Origin: Dyadobacter sediminis
Lineage (GTDB): Bacteria > Bacteroidota > Bacteroidia > Cytophagales > Spirosomataceae
Length of the DNA: 64,000 nucleotides
Assembly: GCF_005860765.1 (NCBI RefSeq)
Contig: NZ_VCEI01000029.1
Span: forward strand, 400,528 to 464,527
Direction: 5' to 3'
The translations under genes were made by a program, and so were the position numbers. This document shows positions 19,053 through 27,230 of this stretch, piece after piece. How positions within the stretch are numbered: position 1 is the stretch's first letter; each line of letters opens with the position of its first letter. The notes beneath the pieces were generated by a model. It saw only the letters and a list, made by a program, of their open reading frames with translations, was not told the DNA's origin and did not search any database.

Positions 19053-19125
19053 AATCCTGCATAGAAATTGTTACCAATTCTGTTGTTGCGAGTCTAATAA
19101 GGACTTACCTTATTTCTTAGCAGCA

Positions 19126-19497
19126 ATGGAATTGGTTTACAAGGAAGAATCTTACCAAATCATCGGCAAATGTATGGATGTGTACAATGAGCTGGGCCAT
19201 GGGTTTCTGGAAGCCGTGTACAAGGATGCATTGGAAATCTTGTTCAGCCAGCACAATATTTTCTTTGAACGGGAAAAAGAATACCTGGTCTACTTTCGCG
19301 GAATGCTGCTCAGGCATAAATTCAAAGCGGATTTTGTCGTTTATGACAAAATTATTCTCGTTGTAAAATGTGTCGTTGCGCTAACCGACGAGCACATTGC
19401 CCAAACTATCAATTACCTGAAAGTATCTCAAAACAAACTGGGCCTACTTGTTAATTTTGGCAGAGGAAAGTTAGAATACAAGCGTTTGGTACTTTAA
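19126..19497 (+). CDS. GxxExxY family protein with altered nuclease-like core
   Basis: This 123-residue protein belongs to the GxxExxY family, named for the motif seen here as G-F-L-E-A-V-Y. The family has a PD-(D/E)xK nuclease-like core, usually ending in a D-x(n)-ExK pattern such as VELKAV. Here the Asp is present (KADFVVYDK), but the second motif reads LVVKCV, so the acidic residue of ExK is replaced by Val. The protein is complete otherwise, ending in the typical GLLVNFGRGKLEYKR. It may be catalytically dead or use another residue. It sits alone between rnr and the DUF1080 gene. Confidence 0.85.
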   Translation: MELVYKEESYQIIGKCMDVYNELGHGFLEAVYKDALEILFSQHNIFFEREKEYLVYFRGMLLRHKFKADFVVYDKIILVVKCVVALTDEHIAQTINYLKVSQNKLGLLVNFGRGKLEYKRLVL

Positions 19498-19586
19498 TTT
19501 TCAAAGCCACAAATCCACGGATTTCCACGAAATGAAATTAGTGCTGATTGGTGTATTGGTGGCTGAAAAACCTTTAAATCAATCCT

Positions 19587-20480
19587 ATGCTCCGAAGCCT
19601 CAAATTACTCAGTTTAGTTCTCCTGATCTCCATTCATTTACAAGCACAAAGCAAGTCCGACAAAGAAGAATGGAAATCCTTGTTTAACGGAAAAGACCTT
19701 ACAGGGTGGGATATCAAGATTGCAGGCCATAAGGTAAATGACAATTACAAAAATACTTTCATCGTTGAAGACAACATGATCCGCGTGAACTACAAGGAAT
19801 ATGAAAAGTTCACGACGGAATACGGCCATATGTATTATCACAAGCCGTACTCGCATTATAAAATCAGATTGCAGTACCGGTTTACAGGAAATCAGGTTCC
19901 CGGTGGCGCTTCGTGGAATGTAAGGAACAGCGGCATTATGCTGCATTCACAATCTGCGGCAAGCCTGGGACTGGATCAGGATTTCCCGATCTCACTGGAA
20001 ATGCAGTATCTGGGCGGTTTGAATGCAGGAGAAAGAAATACCGGAAACCTCTGCACACCCGGAACAATTGTAGAAATTAACGGAAAAGTAGACGAAGCAC
20101 ACTGTATTAACTCCACATCAAAAACGTATAACGGCGATCAGTGGGTTACGGCAGAAGCGATCGTGCTCGGCGATTCCATTGTACATCATCTGATTGAAGG
20201 CGATACCGTGCTGACATTTACGAAACCCAAAATCGGCGGCGGCTATGTAGGCAAAACACATACCTTTAAAGATGGCAAAGTGAGCCGTGAAAACGAGTGG
20301 ATCAAAAAAGACGGAACGCCTCTTGGAAGCGGATACATTGCACTTCAGGCCGAAAGCCATCCGATTGATTTCAGGAACATAGAAGTGTTGGAACTGAAAG
20401 GATGTATGAATAAAAAAGCATCCAATTATAAATCCTATTACGTAGTTGCCGATAACAGGCTGTGTACTTTTGGTAAATAA
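19587..20480 (+). CDS. DUF1080 (3-keto-disaccharide hydrolase-like) exported protein
   Basis: This 297-residue protein has a signal peptide (about 1-20, ending LQAQS) and a DUF1080 jelly-roll domain recognised by WKSLFNGKDLTGWDIK at the start and GYIALQAESHPIDFRNIEV at the end. DUF1080 proteins include 3-keto-glycoside hydrolases and lectin-like domains. It contains Cys residues in the C-terminal tail (GCMNKKAS, NRLCTFG). A hairpin directly after the stop probably ends the transcript, so it is monocistronic. The natural substrate is unknown. Confidence 0.9.
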   Translation: MLRSLKLLSLVLLISIHLQAQSKSDKEEWKSLFNGKDLTGWDIKIAGHKVNDNYKNTFIVEDNMIRVNYKEYEKFTTEYGHMYYHKPYSHYKIRLQYRFTGNQVPGGASWNVRNSGIMLHSQSAASLGLDQDFPISLEMQYLGGLNAGERNTGNLCTPGTIVEINGKVDEAHCINSTSKTYNGDQWVTAEAIVLGDSIVHHLIEGDTVLTFTKPKIGGGYVGKTHTFKDGKVSRENEWIKKDGTPLGSGYIALQAESHPIDFRNIEVLELKGCMNKKASNYKSYYVVADNRLCTFGK

Positions 20481-20524
20481 CCCTGCTCAGACAAACCGGA
20501 AAATAAAAGCGCCAGCAGGTTATT
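20476..20524 (+). terminator. Probable terminator after the DUF1080 gene
   Basis: An imperfect inverted repeat pairs AATAACCCTGCT (20476-20487) with AGCAGGTTATT (20514-20524), with one bulged C. The left arm overlaps the stop codon region, and a long U tract is absent, so it could also be an mRNA-stabilising hairpin. Confidence 0.4.
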
Positions 20525-20613
20525 ATATAAATGATAAAAACCGGAATATTCAAAGTCTGAAAACGTATTGAATTAAATCAGACAATTTCAGTTGCTGTTT
20601 ATATATTTTTGCT

Positions 20614-20656
20614 AAAAAATGGACGTTAACCCAGCTGTCAGATGCGTCCATTTTTT
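20614..20656 (+). terminator. Strong intrinsic terminator hairpin upstream of gldG
   Basis: AAAAAATGGACG at 20614-20625 is perfectly complementary to CGTCCATTTTTT at 20645-20656, a 12-bp stem with a 19-base loop and a T run. It lies 37 bases before the gldG ATG and would insulate gldG from the DUF1080 gene, or act as a leader attenuator if the gldG promoter is upstream of it. Confidence 0.7.
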
Positions 20657-20693
20657 ATTTTAAAATTGTCCCTTTAAAGCCTGCAAGGTGTTC

Positions 20694-22346
20694 ATGAAAA
20701 AAAATCTGCTCCGGTTTGTTCTGTTAGTTGGCTTGCTGGCCGGAATCAACTGGCTTGCTTCCACATTTTTTTTTCGGCTGGACCTTACAGAAGACAAACG
20801 GTACAGTATTTCGGATGCTACAAAACAGCTTTTGAATGAGCTCGATAAAGATGTTACAATCAACGTTTACCTGACAGGTGAATTTCCGGCGGGATTTGAA
20901 AGACTGGAAAGTGCCACACTTGAAACACTGGAAGAATTCAAAACCTATTCCAACGGCCACCTTTTTATCAATTATTCTGATCCGACCGAGGCCACAAGCG
21001 AGGAACAGCGACAAAAACAATACCTCAATCTTGTAGACCGCGGTCTTACTCCCACCAACGTATTTGCCAATGAAAATGGGAAACGCACGGAAAAAATCAT
21101 TTTTCCCGGAGCCATTGTTCAGGCCGATACACTTTCTGTTCCCGTTCAGCTTCTGAAAGGAAACAAAGCCAGTACGCCCGAAGAACAGCTTAACCAGTCG
21201 TATGAAGGCGTAGAATTTGAAATGGCCTCGGCTATCCGGTTGCTTGCCAGTCCGCAGCGGAAAAAAGTTGGTTTTATCGTAAGCCATACCAAAATTTCCC
21301 CGGCACGGCTAAGCGATTTACTGGCCTCTGTTCAGCAGCATTACGACGTTTTCCTGGACATGAACAATCCGGAATCTTACGACGGCCTCGATGCATTGCT
21401 GGTGATGAAGCCCGACAGTGCTTTTTCGGAAGATGAAAAATTCAAGCTGGATCAATACGTTACCGGCGGCGGAAAAGCCATTTTCTTTGTAGACGGCGCC
21501 CGCGTTGACAGTGTCAGCCTGGAAGGAAATTATGCACAACCGCTTGACCTTAACCTGAACGATCTGTTTTTTCGCTGGGGCGCAAGAGTAAACACCAACC
21601 TTGTAAAAGATCTGAACTGCGCTGAGATTCTTTTAAATGTCGGGAATGTAGGCGACAAACCGGAAATCAGGCCAATGCCGTGGCGGTTTTTTCCTTTGCT
21701 CAACAACTTTGGCCGGCATTCGGTAACCCGAAATATCAATGCAGTATATACCCGCTTTCTGAGCACGATCGATACAGTAGGCGGTAATCCGAACATTAAA
21801 AAGACGCCGCTTTTAATGACTTCCGCTTATACGCAGACCGTCAATGCACCTGCTTTGGTGGGTTATAATGAAGCACGCAGACAGCCCGAGCCTTCACAAT
21901 ATAACGGCGGCGTAGAAATAGCAGGGATTTTGCTGGAAGGCACTTTTACATCTTTGTTTCAGAACCGGATTCTTCCGAATGACCCGCGTTTTAAAAAATT
22001 CAGGTCGCAGGGAAGTGCCGGAAAGGTCATCATATGCTCGGACGGCGACCTTGTCGTGAACGATTTTGATTACAAGAGAAACGCTCCGCTTCCCCTTGGC
22101 TATGACCGTGTTACCAAACAGACTTTCGGAAATAAAGATTTCATAATGAATGCTCTTGACTATATGACGGATGCGAACGGTCTGATTACGGCAAGGAGTA
22201 AAGAAATACAGATCCGGGCTTTAGATAAAATCCGGATTCAGGAAAACCGAAAACTCTGGCAAAGTATCAATTTACTGATTCCGCTGCTGCTGATCGGGGT
22301 TTTTGGCAGTTTAAGATACTTTTTACGTATCCGAAAATTTGGCTGA
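20694..22346 (+). CDS. gldG: Gliding-motility ABC transporter auxiliary component GldG
   Basis: GldG is the substrate-binding-like (ABC_transp_aux) subunit of the GldFG transporter required for gliding in many Bacteroidota. The protein of 550 residues has an N-terminal membrane segment (about 5-22), a large periplasmic domain starting with DLTEDKRYSISDATKQLL, and a C-terminal membrane segment (about 523-542) before the basic end RYFLRIRKFG. A GTG lies two codons upstream (20688), but the ATG at 20694 is preferred. dnaN follows, as often seen, but the permease gene gldF is not upstream, where it is commonly found. Confidence 0.9.
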   Translation: MKKNLLRFVLLVGLLAGINWLASTFFFRLDLTEDKRYSISDATKQLLNELDKDVTINVYLTGEFPAGFERLESATLETLEEFKTYSNGHLFINYSDPTEATSEEQRQKQYLNLVDRGLTPTNVFANENGKRTEKIIFPGAIVQADTLSVPVQLLKGNKASTPEEQLNQSYEGVEFEMASAIRLLASPQRKKVGFIVSHTKISPARLSDLLASVQQHYDVFLDMNNPESYDGLDALLVMKPDSAFSEDEKFKLDQYVTGGGKAIFFVDGARVDSVSLEGNYAQPLDLNLNDLFFRWGARVNTNLVKDLNCAEILLNVGNVGDKPEIRPMPWRFFPLLNNFGRHSVTRNINAVYTRFLSTIDTVGGNPNIKKTPLLMTSAYTQTVNAPALVGYNEARRQPEPSQYNGGVEIAGILLEGTFTSLFQNRILPNDPRFKKFRSQGSAGKVIICSDGDLVVNDFDYKRNAPLPLGYDRVTKQTFGNKDFIMNALDYMTDANGLITARSKEIQIRALDKIRIQENRKLWQSINLLIPLLLIGVFGSLRYFLRIRKFG

Positions 22347-22449
22347 GAGAGTACTTCATCGGTAATTTTTTATACTTTTGTTTCCTCCAGAACGGTCTTC
22401 CGAAATCTGAAATCTATAAATTAATCAAATAACACTTACGTCACATATT

Positions 22450-23574
22450 ATGAAGTTTGTCGTTTCGTCATCAATTTTTCTTAAACAGCTCTCAGCGATA
22501 AATGGTGTCGTTTCAACGAACCCAATAGTACCCATTCTTGAGAATTTTCTGCTTTCTCTGGATGGAAATACCCTGACTGTCACTGCTTCCGATCTTCAGA
22601 CTGTCATGATCACAGAAGTGGAAGTGGAATCAGCTGAAAAAGGCGCTATCGCAATTCCCGCCAAATTATTGCTGGATACACTTCGCGGACTGCCCGAGCA
22701 GCCCATTACACTGCAGGTCAACAATGAGACTTTCGGAACCGAGATCGTTTCGGATAACGGCCGTTACAAACTTTCCGGAGAAAACCCGATTGATTTTCCA
22801 AAAACACCCGTTGTGAACCGCGGTCAGTCCGTTGATTTTTCTTCATCTGCATTGGGCGCTGCCATTGCAAACACCCTTTTTGCCACCAGTACGGATGATC
22901 TTCGTCCTGCCATGACCGGAGTTTTTGTTCAGATGGGCGGTGAAAATGCAACATTCGTGGCAACGGATGGCCATCGCCTGGTTCGTTACAGAAGAACTGA
23001 CATCAAATCCGACAATGATACTTCCATGATTATCCAGCGTAAAGCGCTGAATCTTCTGAAATCATGTCTTCCATCCGAAGATATGCCTGTCAAAGCCGAA
23101 TTTACTTCATCCAACGCATTTTTCAGCTTCGGAAACATCCGCATGATCTGCCGGCTGATTGATGAACGGTTCCCGGATTATGAAAATGCCATTCCGACCA
23201 ACAATCAGAATACACTGACGATCAACAGAATGGAAATTCTGAGTTCATTAAGACGTATTTCCATCTATTCCAACCGGACTACACATCAGGTTCGTCTGAA
23301 ACTTTCACTCAACGACCTTATTATATCGGCGGAAGATCTTGATTATTCCAATGAAGCCAACGAGCGCCTGATGTGTGAATACAATGGCGATGATATGGAA
23401 ATCGGTTTTAATGCGAAATTCCTGATTGAAGTACTTGGAAACCTTTCCAGCAAAACGATCACTTTTGAACTTTCTGCACCAAACCGTGCCGGACTGATCA
23501 TTCCGGTTGATCAGGAGGAAAATGAAGATATTCTGATGCTAGTTATGCCGGTTATGCTGAACACTTATGTCTAG
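22450..23574 (+). CDS. dnaN: DNA polymerase III beta sliding clamp
   Basis: DnaN forms the ring-shaped dimer that tethers DNA polymerase III to the template. The 374-residue length and the start MKFVVSSSIFLKQLSAINGV are typical. Family segments include TFVATDGHRLVRYRR in domain 2 and the C-terminal LVMPVML close to the end, which is part of the clamp-binding pocket. A TACTTTTG element at 22373-22380 fits the -7 box of Bacteroidota promoters, although no TTG is seen at the expected -33 spacing. Confidence 0.97.
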   Translation: MKFVVSSSIFLKQLSAINGVVSTNPIVPILENFLLSLDGNTLTVTASDLQTVMITEVEVESAEKGAIAIPAKLLLDTLRGLPEQPITLQVNNETFGTEIVSDNGRYKLSGENPIDFPKTPVVNRGQSVDFSSSALGAAIANTLFATSTDDLRPAMTGVFVQMGGENATFVATDGHRLVRYRRTDIKSDNDTSMIIQRKALNLLKSCLPSEDMPVKAEFTSSNAFFSFGNIRMICRLIDERFPDYENAIPTNNQNTLTINRMEILSSLRRISIYSNRTTHQVRLKLSLNDLIISAEDLDYSNEANERLMCEYNGDDMEIGFNAKFLIEVLGNLSSKTITFELSAPNRAGLIIPVDQEENEDILMLVMPVMLNTYV

Positions 23575-23602
23575 AAATAAAGAATTGCAAATTTCATACT
23601 GG

Positions 23603-23633
23603 AATCCGCTTATTTTTTAAGCGGATTTTTTTG
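23603..23633 (+). terminator. Intrinsic terminator of dnaN
   Basis: AATCCGCTTA (23603-23612) pairs perfectly with TAAGCGGATT (23618-23627) across a five-T loop and is followed by a T run. It begins 29 bases after the dnaN stop codon. Confidence 0.9.
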
Positions 23634-23679
23634 TTTAATATCTTTATTATAAATTAGTTATATAAAATTATTCACTTCA

Positions 23680-23695
23680 TACGAAAAAAATCGTA
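23680..23695. promoter_or_regulatory. BlaI-type operator dyad 1
   Basis: The palindrome TACGA-N6-TCGTA has an all-A spacer. It is the first of three copies of the same dyad upstream of the BlaI/M56 operon, and lies just upstream of the probable -33 element. Two-fold symmetry with TAC/GTA ends is what BlaI/MecI repressors bind. Confidence 0.8.
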
Positions 23696-23703
23696 CTCAG
23701 GAC

Positions 23704-23734
23704 TTGATTGTACGATTTTTTTCGTAGATATTTG
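23704..23734 (+). promoter_or_regulatory. Probable promoter of the BlaI/M56 operon
   Basis: A TTG at 23704-23706 is followed after 20 bases by GATATTTG at 23727-23734, which differs by one base from the Bacteroidota -7 consensus TAnnTTTG. Operator dyad 2 fits exactly between the two elements and dyad 3 begins one base after the -7 box, which supports the placement. Confidence 0.5.
23711..23726. promoter_or_regulatory. BlaI-type operator dyad 2
   Basis: The palindrome TACGA-N6-TCGTA has an all-T spacer. Together with dyad 1 and one extra flanking base it forms a perfect 17-bp inverted repeat (23680-23696 with 23710-23726). It lies between the presumed -33 and -7 boxes, where a bound repressor would block RNA polymerase. 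Confidence 0.8.
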
Positions 23735-23735
23735 G

Positions 23736-23751
23736 TACGAAGATCATCGTA
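23736..23751. promoter_or_regulatory. BlaI-type operator dyad 3
   Basis: This is the third TACGA-N6-TCGTA dyad, here with the spacer AGATCA. It ends 13 bases before the BlaI-family start codon. Conserved ends around an unrelated spacer argue that the TACGA/TCGTA ends are the recognised part. Confidence 0.8.
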
Positions 23752-23764
23752 TAAAGCCAATATT

Positions 23765-24145
23765 ATGTATATCAAGCCAACAGAATCCGAACTGGAAATC
23801 CTGAACTACTTGTGGCAGGCGGGTCCCAGTACCGTAAGAGCCGTGCATGATGCACTGTCAGCTATAAAAGATGTAGGTTATACCACAACCCTGAAATTAA
23901 TGCAGATTATGCATGACAAAGGCCTGCTATACCGAACAGAGAACGGCCGGTCGCACATCTATGTAGCGCTTCTTGGGCAGGAAGAAACGCAGCAGAACCT
24001 TCTGGGCAAAATGGTGGAAACTGTATTTCAGGGTTCTGCAGCACAAATGGTTATGCAGGCACTTGGAAACCATTCCACTTCCAAGGAAGAATTAGACGAA
24101 ATCCGTGAATTGCTTAATAACCTGGAAAATAACCGTAAGTCATGA
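23765..24145 (+). CDS. BlaI/MecI/CopY family transcriptional repressor
   Basis: This protein of about 126 residues is a winged-helix repressor of the BlaI family, in which the dimer is removed by proteolysis after a signal from an M56 protease. Seen here are PTESELEILNYLWQAGPSTV, the recognition-helix region VGYTTTLKLMQIMHDKGLL and the wing ENGRSHIYVAL. The frame extends upstream to 23708, across the operators, but the ATG at 23765 matches the family start. It overlaps the M56 gene by four bases (ATGA). Three operator dyads upstream predict autoregulation. Confidence 0.93.
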   Translation: MYIKPTESELEILNYLWQAGPSTVRAVHDALSAIKDVGYTTTLKLMQIMHDKGLLYRTENGRSHIYVALLGQEETQQNLLGKMVETVFQGSAAQMVMQALGNHSTSKEELDEIRELLNNLENNRKS

Positions 24146-25977
24146 AAATCATTTCTAGTTTACTTTCAGATTCTGTTGTGTCTGCCTTTGGCTGGACACT
24201 TGTACATTCTGTATGGCAGGGTACACTGCTGATGATTGTAGCCGCAGTTGTTTTTTACTTCTCCAGAAGATATTCTGCGCATGCCCGCTATATAACCGGT
24301 GTTTCTTTCTTGCTTGCTCAGCTGATTGCTTCCGGAATTACGTTTGGTTATTACAACTTAAAGTCATCTCCCGCCCTTCTGGCTAAGAATATATTAAACA
24401 ATAATGTTTCACTGAATTCGGCGGCTGCTTTCAAATCAATTGCGCATGAACTTCCGGCTACCTTGAAATTCCAGCTGTGGCTTTCGGCACACTTGCATGA
24501 GCTTGTAATCTGCTGGCTGATCGGCGCAGGCATATTGTTACTCAGATTTGCCGGCGGCTGGATTTTTACTGAAAGGTTACGTTCTCAGGCCAACATCATC
24601 ATGGATAAAGAATGGCGCGCGCGTTTTGGTATCATTACAGCCAAAATGAACATTTCCCGGATCATTGAATTCAAGGAATCCGCCAGAATCCTGACACCCA
24701 TGGTAATCGGAGCATTTAATCCGGTCGTTCTGATTCCGATCGGATTGCTTACCGGATTTTCTACTGCGCAGGTAGAAGCCATTCTGGCGCACGAACTTGC
24801 ACACATACGCAGAAATGATTATCTGATTAATCTGATGCAGTCGTTTGTGGAGGTTATCTTCTTTTTTCATCCGGCTATCTGGTGGCTTTCCGATCGTATC
24901 CGTATGGAACGCGAGCACTGCTGCGACGACATTGCACTCCGTGTCTGCGGTGATAAAATGTCACTTGCACATGCACTTGTAAAGGTAGCCGAATGGCAGT
25001 CTTCACCGGAACTCGCCATGGCATTTGCGTCCAAAAAGCCATTGCTTTTACAGCGTATACAAAGGGTACTGGGCGTAAAACCCAAATCCACGGGAAATTT
25101 CATAAACCTGCCTGTAATTTTGCTGGCCGCCGGCATGATCGTAGGATTGTCTGTGTATGCAGTTGCCCAGAAAACAGAAAATAAGGAAAAAGTAAAGACG
25201 GCAAAGCCTGTTTCTCCAAAACAATCCGTTTCAACAGAGGAAAATGTGGACGAAGAAGAAATAGCCGAAGTGAATGAAGATCCGGAAGAAGTTGAAATGG
25301 AAATGCCTGAAGAAATAGACATTGACTTTGATCTTTCCGAATTCTCGTTTGATTTTGACAATGATTCGCTCAATCAGAAAATGGGTGAATTCCATCGCAG
25401 AATGCAGGCGCTTCAATCCGAAATGGAGCCTTTTCAACGCAGAATGGAAGATTTGAACCTTGAAATGGAAAAACAGCGCTTTGAAGTGGAAAGATTTGAA
25501 AGGGAAATACAAAAAATTGAATGGAAAAAACAGCGCGTAGCAGAAGCAAGGTCTGAACTGATGGAAAAACGCTCTGCCGTATTTGAAAATAATTTCGAAT
25601 CCGGAAAAGCAAAATCAAACGAAGCTGATCTGGAAAAGCAACTTGCAGACTTTGAACAGCAAATTAAAGCTCATGAGCAAAACATAGCTGAACTGAATTC
25701 CCAAATTTCGGCCAGCCGCAAAGAAGCCTTGAATGCAGAAGAGCCATTGCATAAGCTGGAAAGGGAGATGCAAGAAATAAACGGCAAGATGGAAGAAATC
25801 GGTCGTAGAATGGAAGTTGAATCACGCGAAATGGAGAAACTTGAAATGGCCTTTGCTCCAAAGCCGCCCAGACCGCCAAAACCTGCCCGTGCACCGCAGG
25901 CAAAAATAAAGAAAGCACCAAAACCAGCTCCGGTACCCGTTGCGCCAACGCCTCCGCCGGCACCGCCTGTCAGATAA
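24142..25977 (+). CDS. M56 (BlaR1-like) membrane metalloprotease with coiled-coil C-terminus
   Basis: This 611-residue protein is the predicted partner that cleaves or inactivates the BlaI-like repressor. Membrane segments lie at about 18-40, 50-70, 118-140 and 322-342. The zinc protease motif HELAH is at 217-221, with EREHCCDD near 256-263 giving the downstream acidic ligand. In place of the penicillin-binding sensor of classical BlaR1, the periplasmic C-terminus has an acidic segment, a long Glu/Met/Lys-rich coiled coil (about 375-575) and a Pro/Ala-rich tail (about 578-611). The signal sensed is therefore unlikely to be a beta-lactam and is unknown. Confidence 0.9.
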   Translation: MKIISSLLSDSVVSAFGWTLVHSVWQGTLLMIVAAVVFYFSRRYSAHARYITGVSFLLAQLIASGITFGYYNLKSSPALLAKNILNNNVSLNSAAAFKSIAHELPATLKFQLWLSAHLHELVICWLIGAGILLLRFAGGWIFTERLRSQANIIMDKEWRARFGIITAKMNISRIIEFKESARILTPMVIGAFNPVVLIPIGLLTGFSTAQVEAILAHELAHIRRNDYLINLMQSFVEVIFFFHPAIWWLSDRIRMEREHCCDDIALRVCGDKMSLAHALVKVAEWQSSPELAMAFASKKPLLLQRIQRVLGVKPKSTGNFINLPVILLAAGMIVGLSVYAVAQKTENKEKVKTAKPVSPKQSVSTEENVDEEEIAEVNEDPEEVEMEMPEEIDIDFDLSEFSFDFDNDSLNQKMGEFHRRMQALQSEMEPFQRRMEDLNLEMEKQRFEVERFEREIQKIEWKKQRVAEARSELMEKRSAVFENNFESGKAKSNEADLEKQLADFEQQIKAHEQNIAELNSQISASRKEALNAEEPLHKLEREMQEINGKMEEIGRRMEVESREMEKLEMAFAPKPPRPPKPARAPQAKIKKAPKPAPVPVAPTPPPAPPVR

Positions 25978-25983
25978 ATTCTT

Positions 25984-26028
25984 AAACAAAAAAGCAGGCT
26001 GTATTTATTCCAGCCTGCTTTTTTGTTT
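25984..26028. terminator. Bidirectional terminator between the M56 gene and the reductase gene
   Basis: AAACAAAAAAGCAGGCTG (25984-26001) is a perfect 18-bp inverted repeat of 26011-26028. The A and T runs on either side allow it to end transcription from both convergent genes. Confidence 0.92.
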
Positions 26029-26040
26029 AATTTAAATTTT

Positions 26041-27105
26041 TTATTCTACTTCAATAATCACGTCGTCACTCATCGGATGCGAAACGCACGTCAGTATAAA
26101 TCCTTCATTTAACTCTGCTTCCGAAAGCGCGTCTTCTTCGTCGAGATGTACTTTTCCCGAAACGCATCTGCCAAGGCAAGCCGTACACATGCCCGCCTGA
26201 CAGGAATAAGGCAAGTCAATGTCCATATTCAATGCCGCTTCCAGAACGGTTTCATGCGGTTTTACAGGCAGCTTGTACTCTGCACCTTCATAAAACAACG
26301 TGATTTCCCTTGTTTTCAATGAACTTTCTTCTTCCACAATCACTTCACCCGGATGTGCAGCGGTTACGGTAAGAAAACTTTCTTTCCTGATTTTCGAATC
26401 GGGAACAGCAAGAATGGACAATGCCCTGTGTGCTTCTTCCATCATATCTTCCGGCCCGCAGATAAAAAACTCCGCTTGTGTTTTATCCAGCTCCGGCATG
26501 CCTTCCATGATTTTCAACAGATGGCTTTTGTTCAAACGGCCTTTTTCCCCATTCCATGCTTCGGACGGCTGGCTGAGCGTATGTACAACTTTCAGCCGTT
26601 TGCCATACTTGGCTTCCAGAGCGGCAATTTTATTTTTAAAAATGATACTTTCTTCATTACGGCTTCCATAAATGAGAAAAACCTCGCTTTCAGGTTCCAC
26701 CATCAAAATGGATTTTAAAATAGAAAACAAGGGTGTTATGCCGCTTCCCGCTCCGACGAACACAACTTGTCTCGTCTGGTCATCGGCCTGTTTCGGGAAA
26801 AACGTGCCCATGGGTTCCATGGCTTCCAGTACGTCTCCTTCTTTAACCGTATCCAGAAGCAGATTGGAAGCATAGCCGCCGGGAACGCGTTTGATCGTGA
26901 TTGCCAACGAAACATCCGTATACGGAGAACTCGACATGGAATACGAACGCCTTATTTTCTTGTCATCCTGAGGCAGCAGCAACGTCAGAAATTGTCCGGG
27001 CCGGTATGCAACGACTTCATTGAGCGGATGCCAGAAATGTATGGTCGAAGCCTCCTCCGTTTCTTTTTCAATTTCCTTTACTTTCAAAAAATAATATTTA
27101 CTCAT
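26041..27105 (-). CDS. Ferredoxin-NADP reductase-like oxidoreductase (FAD / NAD(P) / 2Fe-2S)
   Basis: This 354-residue protein is a class IA-like (PaaE/HmpX-type) reductase that passes electrons from NAD(P)H through FAD to a 2Fe-2S centre. The FAD motif RRSYSMSSSPY, the NAD-binding VFVGAGSGITPLFSIL and a C-terminal plant-type ferredoxin domain with Cys-x4-Cys-x2-Cys (YSCQAGMCTACLG) and a distal Cys (ILTCVSHP) are all present. No phenylacetate (paa) genes or obvious oxygenase partner are adjacent, so the electron acceptor is not known. It lies downstream of the aminotransferase gene on the same strand. Confidence 0.92.
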   Translation of the reverse strand: MSKYYFLKVKEIEKETEEASTIHFWHPLNEVVAYRPGQFLTLLLPQDDKKIRRSYSMSSSPYTDVSLAITIKRVPGGYASNLLLDTVKEGDVLEAMEPMGTFFPKQADDQTRQVVFVGAGSGITPLFSILKSILMVEPESEVFLIYGSRNEESIIFKNKIAALEAKYGKRLKVVHTLSQPSEAWNGEKGRLNKSHLLKIMEGMPELDKTQAEFFICGPEDMMEEAHRALSILAVPDSKIRKESFLTVTAAHPGEVIVEEESSLKTREITLFYEGAEYKLPVKPHETVLEAALNMDIDLPYSCQAGMCTACLGRCVSGKVHLDEEDALSEAELNEGFILTCVSHPMSDDVIIEVE

Positions 27106-27181
27106 TGTTTAGCTGTTAGCTTTTGGCAATTGGCTTCATTAGGTGAATCTGTAACTGTGATTTTCAACGGTTATAGAACAC

Positions 27182-27214
27182 AAAAGCCTCACAGGTAACA
27201 CCTATGAGGCTTTT
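27182..27214 (-). terminator. Intrinsic terminator of the aminotransferase gene
   Basis: AAAAGCCTCA (27182-27191) pairs with TGAGGCTTTT (27205-27214), with an inner AGGT/ACCT extension of the stem. It lies just after the minus-strand aminotransferase stop. Confidence 0.88.
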
Positions 27215-27230
27215 AAGATTTCAAAACGGA

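Noticed and set aside
23765..25977. Beta-lactam resistance operon
   Set aside because: The repressor/M56 pair is BlaI/BlaR1-like, but there is no beta-lactamase gene and the M56 protein lacks a penicillin-binding sensor domain.
26041..27105. Assignment of the reductase to phenylacetate degradation (paaE)
   Set aside because: The domain order fits PaaE, but no other paa gene is nearby, so only the general reductase call is made.
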